Shown here: in pieces, positions 54,610 to 61,376 of the stretch
Layout of the letters: each line of letters starts with the position of its first letter
How positions within the stretch are numbered: the first letter of the stretch is position 1
Origin: Phocoenobacter atlanticus
GTDB lineage: Bacteria > Pseudomonadota > Gammaproteobacteria > Enterobacterales > Pasteurellaceae
Assembly (NCBI RefSeq): GCF_030764225.1
Contig: NZ_JASAXH010000015.1
Direction: 5' to 3' (one strand)
DNA: 61,376 bases
The notes under the pieces: generated by a model
Database searches by the model: none
The model's input: only the letters and a program-made list of their open reading frames with translations
What the model was told of the DNA's origin: nothing
Translations under genes and position numbers: made by a program

Positions 54610-54655
54610 AGTTTGATTAAATTGTCAATACCTAAAATGAAGGAATTTCATATAA

Positions 54656-57600
54656 ATGAATACTAAAAATAACAAGAAAACAACAGTTGCAACACTATTA
54701 TTTTTATCACTCACAACGAGTTTTGCTTTTGCGGAACCAAGTCAACAAGAACAAATAGATGCTCTTATAAAACAAGTAGAAGGATTGCAAAAGCAACTGC
54801 AAAAGCTAACGGCACAACCGAAAATACAAACTTATGCAACTACGACACCTGACAGTACTGATGACCCAGCCAAAAATGGCACAGGCACAGGTTCGATTGT
54901 TTTAAACAATGGAACAGCAGAAGGAACAAATTCTATTGTTGGTGGAAGTTCTAAAAACAGTATTGAGGGCAACGATAATATAAATTCTGCTGTTATTGGT
55001 GGAAATAAAAACAAGATTATAGGTAGCAAACAATATAATGGTATTTTTGCAGGATATAATAATACCATTACTAATGCCAATCATCGTAATGCTATTATTG
55101 GTGGACAAGAATCAGAGATAATAGGGACTGATAATAAGCAAGGCTTTGACAATGTTATTATCGGTGGAGGTAATACTGATGGTGGTGGAAATTCAATTAC
55201 CGATGGAGATAATAATTCGATTATAGGCGGATACAACAATAAAATTACTGGTGTTGCAGATAGAAATTATCAAGATGATAATATCATATTAGGTGGACAT
55301 ACGAATGCAATAACTAAAACAGCGAAGGACTCTGCTATCTTAGGAGGAGCTGGAAATGTTGCAAGTGGAAAAGCTTCTGTTGTTATCGGCGGTGGCTTTT
55401 ATGAAAGTGGAAAAGTTGTAGGAAATACAGCCGCAGGATTAAATTCTTCTGTTATGGGTGGTGTTGAAAATAGTGTAAGTGCAACAGGTTTTCGTTCTAG
55501 TGTTATTGGTGGTTACAAAAATAGCGTATCTAGTGAGGATTCTATAACTCTAGGTGGGCAGAAAAATACCATTACAAATAGTGGAATATCTAATGCTATT
55601 TTTGTGGGAGAAGATAATACTATTGAGAATGTTAATAAAGGAAATGTTATTATTGGAGGAGCAAAATCAAAGATACACGGTGGTACAGGTTATGATAATT
55701 TTATTCTCGGTGGTGGTGATAGACATGCTGATGGAAATGAAATTATAAATGGAGATAATAATGTAATTATAGGCGGATATGGAAGTAAAATTGTTAGTGA
55801 TGGAAAGTACTATGATAATGCTATTATATTAGGTGGACGTCATAATAAAATAGACAAAAAGACTAAAAATGGTTTTATTTTGGGTGGGACAAATAATACT
55901 GTTAATGGTTTACTAAGTGGTTCACTTGGTGGAAGAGGAAATAATATAACAGGTAATGGTTCTTATGCTATAGGAGGTTTCAATCCAGAAGATACTAAAT
56001 CTAAGAGTGTAGATAAAACATACGGTAATACCATTTCAGGAAATAATTCTTATGCTATGGGGAACAAGAATAATATTTCAGGACATAATTCTTATGCTTT
56101 TGGTTCAGATAATAAAATAAATTCAGAAAAAATTTATATTTTAGGTTCGGGTGTAGATGCAAGAGGGAAAAAAGATGCAGTAGTTTTAGGAAATAATTCT
56201 ACAGCTGAAAATTATGCGATTTCAGTAGGAAGTGCGGGAAGTGAAAGATATATAAAACACGTAAAAGCTGGACTTGCTGATACAGATGCTGCAAATACCA
56301 CACAATTAACTCAGATAGATGAAAATGTAGCTGGAAGTGAGATTGCTGTTAACAAAGAGTTTTTAGATGGGAATGGTGCTAATACTTATAAAGGAAGAAA
56401 ATATAAGTTAAGTTTAAAAGATAACAGTATTGCAGAAAGAAAACTTACCATTTCGTTAAAAAATAAAATAGATAATATTGAGAAAAATACCACTAAGATT
56501 GGTGAAAATACTACTAAGATTGGAGAGAACACCACTAAGATTGGTGAAAATACCACTAAGATTGGAGAGAACACTACTAAGATTGGTGAAAATACCACTA
56601 AGATTGGAGAGAACACCACTAAGATTGGTGAAAATACCACTAAGATTGGAGAGAACACCACTAAGATTGGTGAAAATACCACTAAGATTGGAGAGAACAC
56701 TACTAAGATTGGTGAAAATACCACTAAGATTGGAGAGAACACTACTAAGATTGGAGAGAACACCACTAAGATTGGTGAAAATACCACTAAGATTGGTGAA
56801 AATACCACTAAGATTGGAGAGAACACCACTAAGATTGGTCAAAACACCACTAAGATTGGTCAAAATACTACTAAAATTGGAGAAAATACAAAAGCCATCG
56901 CATCTAAATTAAGTAAAGATGATATGAAAGGTGTTTTAAGCTCGAAGACTATTTCTGTGACAGGTAATGGAGCAAATCAATTATTAGATAATATCAAAAT
57001 TGAAGTCAAAACAGACGGACAAGTGGCTGATGGTGATAAAAAAGTAGTTAATGGTGGCACGGTTAAAAAATATTTAGATGATAACCATTACACCAAAACA
57101 AAAACGAATGAGTTGCTAGATAAAAAAGTAAATTCTGATGATATGAATAAATCTATCACAGGAAAAGGGATTAAAGTTGGTGGAGCGGGCAGAAGTCAAT
57201 TATTAGGTGCTGTAACATTAGAAATTGAAGATAATGCAATTACTACTGCAAAAATCAAAGATAAAAATGTGACAAAAGATAAATTATCAGATGATGTTCA
57301 AACAACTTTAACACAAGTTGAAACAAACAAATCTGATATTGCAAATAATTCTAAAAATGTGACCGCTAATACTAAAAATATAGCGAGCAATAAAGCAGCA
57401 ATTGATAAAAAACTTGATGCTGATAAGATGAAGGGTGAATTAACCTCAAATAAAGACAGTATCAAAGTAACAGGTAAAGGCAAGAAAACGTTATTAAATG
57501 ATGTAAATGTTGAAGTCAACCCAACTCTAACTGGTATGCAAAATATTTCATTTAACAATGGCGTTTCTATTGGTCAAACAGGCTTAAATAATGGTGGACA

Positions 57601-57949
57601 TAAAATTACCAATGTTGCTGCAGGTGAAGTTTCTGCAACATCAACGGATGCAGTAAATGGAAGCCAATTATATAAAATAGCATCACAATTAAATCAGAAC
57701 AGTAATGAAGCTAAGAAAAGAGCTATTTCAGGTGCGGCTATTGCTGGTGCAATGGCAAACTTACCACAGGAATACTTACCGGGTCGCTCAATGGTAGCAG
57801 TGGGTACGGCACATTATCGTGGTACAACTGCCGTTTCTCTAGGGCTATCAACGATTTCGGATAATGGTAAATGGATCTTAAAAGGTTCCGTCAGTTCCGA
57901 CTTAAGAGAAGAAACAATGGTCGGTGCAGGTGCTGGGTATAGCTGGTAA
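54656..57949 (+). CDS. Trimeric autotransporter adhesin (YadA-like)
   Basis: A 1097-residue outer-membrane adhesin. A Sec signal peptide (1-26, cut after SFAFA) precedes a short heptad helix (30-52). Residues about 75-530 form a YadA-type left-handed head made of many repeats of the 'NS.I.GG..N.I' kind. A neck leads to a stalk: residues 611-743 are 19 consecutive NTTKIG(E/Q) heptads, then further coiled-coil and head-like segments. KITNVAAGEVSATSTDAVNG is the last neck, and the last 70 residues (MVAVGTAHYRGTTAVSLGLS, ending GAGYSW) are the trimeric beta-barrel anchor. Expected roles are host binding and autoagglutination. Confidence 0.93.
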   Translation: MNTKNNKKTTVATLLFLSLTTSFAFAEPSQQEQIDALIKQVEGLQKQLQKLTAQPKIQTYATTTPDSTDDPAKNGTGTGSIVLNNGTAEGTNSIVGGSSKNSIEGNDNINSAVIGGNKNKIIGSKQYNGIFAGYNNTITNANHRNAIIGGQESEIIGTDNKQGFDNVIIGGGNTDGGGNSITDGDNNSIIGGYNNKITGVADRNYQDDNIILGGHTNAITKTAKDSAILGGAGNVASGKASVVIGGGFYESGKVVGNTAAGLNSSVMGGVENSVSATGFRSSVIGGYKNSVSSEDSITLGGQKNTITNSGISNAIFVGEDNTIENVNKGNVIIGGAKSKIHGGTGYDNFILGGGDRHADGNEIINGDNNVIIGGYGSKIVSDGKYYDNAIILGGRHNKIDKKTKNGFILGGTNNTVNGLLSGSLGGRGNNITGNGSYAIGGFNPEDTKSKSVDKTYGNTISGNNSYAMGNKNNISGHNSYAFGSDNKINSEKIYILGSGVDARGKKDAVVLGNNSTAENYAISVGSAGSERYIKHVKAGLADTDAANTTQLTQIDENVAGSEIAVNKEFLDGNGANTYKGRKYKLSLKDNSIAERKLTISLKNKIDNIEKNTTKIGENTTKIGENTTKIGENTTKIGENTTKIGENTTKIGENTTKIGENTTKIGENTTKIGENTTKIGENTTKIGENTTKIGENTTKIGENTTKIGENTTKIGENTTKIGENTTKIGQNTTKIGQNTTKIGENTKAIASKLSKDDMKGVLSSKTISVTGNGANQLLDNIKIEVKTDGQVADGDKKVVNGGTVKKYLDDNHYTKTKTNELLDKKVNSDDMNKSITGKGIKVGGAGRSQLLGAVTLEIEDNAITTAKIKDKNVTKDKLSDDVQTTLTQVETNKSDIANNSKNVTANTKNIASNKAAIDKKLDADKMKGELTSNKDSIKVTGKGKKTLLNDVNVEVNPTLTGMQNISFNNGVSIGQTGLNNGGHKITNVAAGEVSATSTDAVNGSQLYKIASQLNQNSNEAKKRAISGAAIAGAMANLPQEYLPGRSMVAVGTAHYRGTTAVSLGLSTISDNGKWILKGSVSSDLREETMVGAGAGYSW
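56486..56884 (+). repeat. 19 tandem 21-bp units encoding the adhesin stalk heptads
   Basis: Nineteen in-frame copies of aayaccactaagattgg plus four bases encode NTTKIGE or NTTKIGQ. For most of the array two codings alternate (ending ggtgaa and ggagag), making a 42-base higher-order unit, which implies growth by copying pairs of heptads. Copy-number change would lengthen or shorten the stalk by whole heptads without breaking the frame. Confidence 0.95.
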
Positions 57950-57972
57950 TCACCATTAAAATTTGAGGTATG

Positions 57973-58012
57973 CACCCCAAAAGTTGAACACAACTTCTGG
58001 GGTGTTTTTTAT
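57973..58012 (+). terminator. Terminator after the adhesin gene
   Basis: caccccaaaagttg pairs with caacttctggggtg around aaca with one mismatch, followed by a T run. A 32-base stretch (57972-58003) is identical to the terminator at 61115-61146. Confidence 0.88.
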
Positions 58013-58127
58013 TTATTTTTCACATAGACTGGAAAGCAGATTTGTAGTACTTTTTAAGCGGGTACATTTACGAAAAAATTTACAAATTTTAAACATTCTG
58101 TTTATTTCCCAAATAGATATAAAAAAT

Positions 58128-58155
58128 AAGCAAACGTTTACGCAAACGGTTGCTT
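58128..58155 (+). promoter_or_regulatory. Two overlapping PurR-like boxes before the purine permease
   Basis: aagcaaacgtttacgc (58128-58143) and acgcaaacggttgctt (58140-58155) both match the E. coli PurR consensus acgcaaacgtttncnt at most positions, sharing four bases. They lie 68 bases before the permease ATG, just upstream of a TATAGT that could be the -10 box (58167-58172). The same bases can form a hairpin with a T run, so a terminator is an alternative reading. Confidence 0.7.
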
Positions 58156-58222
58156 TTTATTTTTTTTATAGTAAAATTTAACTTTCTTCACTTAATCTTT
58201 AACTTAAACAGGAAAAAATGCT

Positions 58223-59548
58223 ATGAATTTTATTAAATCCTATTTTGGTATTGATGGCAAAAATACCACCATTAGAAAAGAAGTTATCGCTGGCTTAACC
58301 ACTTTTTTAACAATGGCATATATTATTTTTGTTAATCCGAATATTTTATCTACCACTGGAATGGATAAAGGGGCGGTTTTTGTTGCCACTTGTTTAGCTG
58401 CGGCAACAGGCTGTTTTATTATGGGATTTGTGGCTAAATTGCCCGTTGCATTAGCACCAGGTATGGGCTTAAATGCGTTCTTTACTTATAGCGTCGTACT
58501 GGGAATGGGATACACTTGGCAAACGGCATTAGGTGCTGTGTTCCTTTCAGGCTGTGTATTCTTATTATTGGGGATATTTAAGGTTCGTAAATGGATTATC
58601 AATGCTATTCCAAGAGGTTTAAAACAAGGAATTGTGGCTGGGATAGGTGCATTCCTTGCTTTCATTGCAATGCAAAACTCTGGTATTATTGTAGATAATC
58701 CTGCCGTACTTGTTGGACTTGGACCATTTACTTTTTCATCATCAATGGCATTACTTGGTTTTCTGCTCATTACGGCGTTAAGCCATTTTCGTGTTACTGG
58801 TGCCGTCACTATTGGTGTTATTTCTATTGCAATTATTAGTTTATTGGCAGGTTACACTAATTATTCTGGCGTTATCGCTATGCCACCGTCTATTATGCCA
58901 ACACTATTACAACTTGATATTGCAGGTGCATTTAATGTAGGAATGATCAGCGTTGTTTTTGCTTTCTTATTTGTTGATTTATTTGATACCAGTGGAACGC
59001 TCATCGCCGTTGCCAAACAATCTGAATTGATGAATGAAGAAGGAGAAATCAAAAATTTAGATAAGGCATTATTAGCAGATGCAACCGCAACCATAACTGG
59101 AGCATTATATGGTACTTCATCAACGACCAGTTACATTGAAAGTAATGCAGGGGTTGCTGCGGGTGGTCGCACAGGGTTAGTGGCTGTTGTTGTTGGCATA
59201 CTCTTTCTATTAAGTCTATTTTTTGCACCTCTAGCTGGAATGATTCCTGCTTATGCAACGGCTGGTGCAATTTTATATGTTTCGGTGTTAATGTTGGAAT
59301 CATTAACTGATCTGGATTGGAAAGATATTAGAGAATTTGCTCCTGCCGTTGTTTGTACAATTACAATGCCGCTTACTTATTCTATTGCAGATGGTATTAC
59401 TATTGGCTTTATATCTTATACGGCACTACAAGTTTTGACAGGTAGATATAAAGAAATTAATGCTGTCGTGTGGGTATTAACCGCTATTTTATTACTTAAA
59501 ATTACAGGTCTATTAGATATGCTTTTTGCTACATTAAATGTGATGTAA
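58223..59548 (+). CDS. NCS2-family purine permease (AzgA/AdeP type)
   Basis: A 441-residue inner-membrane purine:proton symporter with about twelve to fourteen spans. VIAGLTTFLTMAYIIFVNPN, LPVALAPGMGLNAFFTYSVV, DLFDTSGTLIAVAKQSELMN and YGTSSTTSYIESNAGVAAGG are the diagnostic segments of the adenine/guanine/hypoxanthine subgroup. Which purine it prefers cannot be told. PurR-like boxes upstream fit purine control. A strong terminator follows. Confidence 0.92.
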   Translation: MNFIKSYFGIDGKNTTIRKEVIAGLTTFLTMAYIIFVNPNILSTTGMDKGAVFVATCLAAATGCFIMGFVAKLPVALAPGMGLNAFFTYSVVLGMGYTWQTALGAVFLSGCVFLLLGIFKVRKWIINAIPRGLKQGIVAGIGAFLAFIAMQNSGIIVDNPAVLVGLGPFTFSSSMALLGFLLITALSHFRVTGAVTIGVISIAIISLLAGYTNYSGVIAMPPSIMPTLLQLDIAGAFNVGMISVVFAFLFVDLFDTSGTLIAVAKQSELMNEEGEIKNLDKALLADATATITGALYGTSSTTSYIESNAGVAAGGRTGLVAVVVGILFLLSLFFAPLAGMIPAYATAGAILYVSVLMLESLTDLDWKDIREFAPAVVCTITMPLTYSIADGITIGFISYTALQVLTGRYKEINAVVWVLTAILLLKITGLLDMLFATLNVM

Positions 59549-59575
59549 GCGTAAACAAACACTGATAAAAAACCA

Positions 59576-59603
59576 AAAAGCTGTTGTAAAAACAGCTTTT
59601 TTT
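59576..59603 (+). terminator. Terminator after the purine permease
   Basis: aaaagctgtt pairs with aacagctttt around gtaaa and runs into a T tract. Confidence 0.9.
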
Positions 59604-59721
59604 ATTGCTTAAAATTGATCTTGTTCACATAAATACACTTCACAATGTGCAATTTATACGACTATTTGCTAAACTTCTTTAACGAATTTAAAATTTTTTT
59701 AACAATACGAAGGAGTATCTT

Positions 59722-61023
59722 ATGTCTAAACCGCATATTGGATTTTTAGGTCCACAGCCTTATATGAAACAGGCAATCGATGAAATGAATAAACACCTTG
59801 TGGTACACGAACTAAATCCAACCACTTGGAAAGATGAAGAAATGGATGCCATTGCTCAGAAATGTCGAGATAAAAATATTACTGCTGTTGCTGGTTTTGC
59901 ACAGAAAGATGCGTTTCATCATATTTTAATCAACGAACGTTTAGGTAATACCGTTCCTTCTCGTCTTGCGTTTTTATATTGTATGAACAAATATTTAATG
60001 CGTACCCTTGAAGCAAATCCATTCTGGTTTGATTATGTTGATCCATTAACAGAAACTGATGAAGAAATTATCGCAAAAATCGCAGAATGGCCATTTATGT
60101 TGAAAAACACCTCCCTTTCATTAGGTCGTGGTATTTTCAAAATCAAAAATGAAGATGATTTACGTGCCGTTTTAAAAAGCTACCGTGAAGATACAAAATT
60201 ACAAGAACTGATTGCTTATCAAAATGAAGAGTATATGAAAGGTATTCCTGAAAGTGAATTACCGCCAGTTATTCCACCATTTATCGCAGAGCATATGGTT
60301 GATATGAACGTGGCGATTGAATATTGCTACGAAGGTTATATTACCGCAGAAGGCGAAATTGTTCATTATGCGTTAACTGAAGAAGTGTATTTCTCAAATC
60401 ATCAAGCATTAGGTTATGTTACCCCACCGATCAGCATTGACGCTGATATGGCAAACAAAATCGAAGCGTGGGTTGATGATTATATGGGACGCTTTGCTGA
60501 TCTTGGTTATAAAGGTCAATTCTTTAATCTTGAATTCTGGATTATGCCAGATGGCACGATTGCATTAACCGAAATCAATCCTCGTGCAGCACACAGCTAC
60601 CACTATAACTATCTATATTCATTTGGCGACTCACTTTATGAAGATAACTTAAAACTTGCTGCGACAGGTAAAAAAGTCTCTGATGAAACCCCTTGGACAA
60701 AATGGCGTCAAGGTGGTGACTTCCTTTATACCTTAATCGTGTTAATTACCTCAAACGAAATGGGTAACGTAAGTGATATTTTAGATTACGATTATGTTGC
60801 ACAATTAGAGCAAGAAGGCGTGTTAATTCGTCATACTCGTCAAAAAGATGACGTGCTAACCGCAGAAGATATGACCGCAGCGGGTGTAATGTTGCAACAA
60901 ATGTGGATTACAGGTAAAACCAAACAAGATGTGATTGCCCGTGAACACGAAATCCGTGCGAAGATCTTTAAAAATAAAGAGAAAGTGGCAGGGTGTGATT
61001 ATCCAGAGTACTGGTCTTTATAA
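59722..61023 (+). CDS. ATP-grasp domain protein (carboxylate-amine ligase-like)
   Basis: A 433-residue ATP-grasp protein. An N-terminal Rossmann-like part (HIGFLGPQPYMKQAIDEM) is followed by the ATP-binding lobes: WPFMLKNTSLSLGRGIFKI, then IAEHMVDMNVAIEYCYEGYI, and the metal-binding FFNLEFWIMPDGTIALTEIN with PRAAHSY. This resembles CarB/biotin-carboxylase-type grasp enzymes that join a carboxylate to an amine. The substrate is unknown and no partner gene is adjacent. AAGGAG precedes the ATG. Codon use looks like a well-expressed gene. Confidence 0.85.
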   Translation: MSKPHIGFLGPQPYMKQAIDEMNKHLVVHELNPTTWKDEEMDAIAQKCRDKNITAVAGFAQKDAFHHILINERLGNTVPSRLAFLYCMNKYLMRTLEANPFWFDYVDPLTETDEEIIAKIAEWPFMLKNTSLSLGRGIFKIKNEDDLRAVLKSYREDTKLQELIAYQNEEYMKGIPESELPPVIPPFIAEHMVDMNVAIEYCYEGYITAEGEIVHYALTEEVYFSNHQALGYVTPPISIDADMANKIEAWVDDYMGRFADLGYKGQFFNLEFWIMPDGTIALTEINPRAAHSYHYNYLYSFGDSLYEDNLKLAATGKKVSDETPWTKWRQGGDFLYTLIVLITSNEMGNVSDILDYDYVAQLEQEGVLIRHTRQKDDVLTAEDMTAAGVMLQQMWITGKTKQDVIAREHEIRAKIFKNKEKVAGCDYPEYWSL

Positions 61024-61115
61024 TCTATAACTTTTTATGGTTACAAATCTAGAATTTAGATACTATTCCACACTGTGTAAGTTCTAAAAATAGGGTTTAG
61101 GGTTATCTAATAGGC

Positions 61116-61152
61116 ACCCCAAAAGTTGAACACAACTTCTGGGGTCTTTTTT
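61116..61152 (+). terminator. Terminator after the ATP-grasp gene
   Basis: Same stem as at 57973 (accccaaaagttg with caacttctggggt), followed by ctttttttatg. Identity of 32 bases between two sites 3.1 kb apart is notable. Confidence 0.88.
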
Positions 61153-61263
61153 TATGCGTAACCCATAACAGTTAAACTGTTGTGTTATAGCTAAAGTTTC
61201 GTAGTTCAAATTATTTAACAAAAATTGATAAGTCATTGTTATTTTTCACTGTCTTTTAAATAC

Positions 61264-61294
61264 AAAAAAGCCGTAACTATTTCTAGCTACGGCT
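61264..61294 (-). terminator. Terminator of the rRNA operon
   Basis: On the minus strand agccgtagct pairs with agttacggct and runs into a T tract, just downstream of the 5S rRNA 3' end. Confidence 0.88.
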
Positions 61295-61311
61295 CTTTCT
61301 TCTTATAAAAC

Positions 61312-61376
61312 CCTGATGGTGTCCTACTCTCACATAGGGAGACCCTACACTACCATCGGCGTTACAACTTTTCACT
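61312..61376 (-). rRNA. rrf: 5S ribosomal RNA, 3' part (cut by window end)
   Basis: The minus strand reads agtgaaaagttgtaacgccg, then the conserved gatggtagtgtagggtctcc and catgtgagagtaggacacca, ending near atcaggg. This is the 3' half of a 5S rRNA; the 5' part and the rest of the rRNA operon lie beyond the window. The exact 3' end could be a base or two away. Confidence 0.93.

Noticed and set aside
56386..56912. Long open frames on both strands over the adhesin repeat array
   Set aside because: They arise because a 21-base repeat without stops in one frame is free of stops in every copy; they have no start context and encode only low-complexity peptides.
36..61300. tRNA genes in the spacers
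   Set aside because: No spacer showed a cloverleaf with TTCRA and acceptor pairing; the only stable RNA genes seen are the 5S part and the two riboswitches.

Overview
The window comes from the chromosome of a low-GC gammaproteobacterium of the family Pasteurellaceae. Three things point there: the gene content (lic1 choline genes, nqrABCDEF, ribD-ribE-ribBA-ribH, afuBC, a YadA-like adhesin), the AT-rich codon use, and many copies of the aagcggt/accgctt core followed by AT-rich runs with ttgcaaattt. That is the Actinobacillus pleuropneumoniae-type DNA uptake signal (full 9-mer acaagcggt), often arranged as head-to-head pairs between genes. I do not name a species.

Layout. 1-2.9 kb: C-terminal end of an IS630-type transposase, then licC-licB-licA (choline kinase, permease and cytidylyltransferase) with no licD. 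3.1-8.3 kb: rdgC-nudB-yebC, a GC-rich repeat cluster, gpmA, and envC with a YibQ-type deacetylase. 8.5-14.6 kb: choline-to-glycine-betaine operon betI-betB-betA-arsC-betT with a BetI operator. 14.85-18.4 kb: recB. 18.6-24.4 kb: an AT-rich accessory block holding an unrecognised 180-residue protein, a leucine-rich-repeat protein fused to an FtsK-gamma-like winged helix, two overlapping DUF262 genes (the second with a DUF1524/HNH end), and a degenerate PP2C-like gene lying between two copies of one hairpin. This is the best candidate for an undescribed, probably defensive, system. 24.4-29.6 kb: riboflavin genes ribD-ribE-ribBA-ribH and the transporter ribN, each unit with its own FMN riboswitch and terminator.

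29.7-35.5 kb: tesB, a decayed transposase, afuB-afuC without a binding-protein gene, dusA and nfuA. 35.8-41.6 kb: complete Na+-translocating NADH:quinone reductase operon nqrA-F. 41.9-45.5 kb: parE, then rpsF-priB-rpsR-rplI on the other strand. 45.6-54.5 kb: a MATE exporter, a HAD phosphatase, efp beside its modification enzyme gene epmB, pgi, an ORF6N-PLD protein, ubiK and der. 54.6-61.0 kb: a trimeric autotransporter adhesin with 19 identical-frame heptads and a poly-G run inside its promoter, an NCS2 purine permease with two PurR-like boxes, and an ATP-grasp protein. The window ends in the 3' part of a 5S rRNA on the minus strand.

How the genes connect. Choline is used twice: for phosphocholine decoration (lic) and for osmoprotection (bet). 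Riboflavin made or imported by the rib genes would supply flavins for Nqr, whose subunits B and C carry covalent FMN. nfuA could serve the Fe-S proteins NqrF and EpmB. All functions are read from sequence motifs and remembered families; no database search was run.
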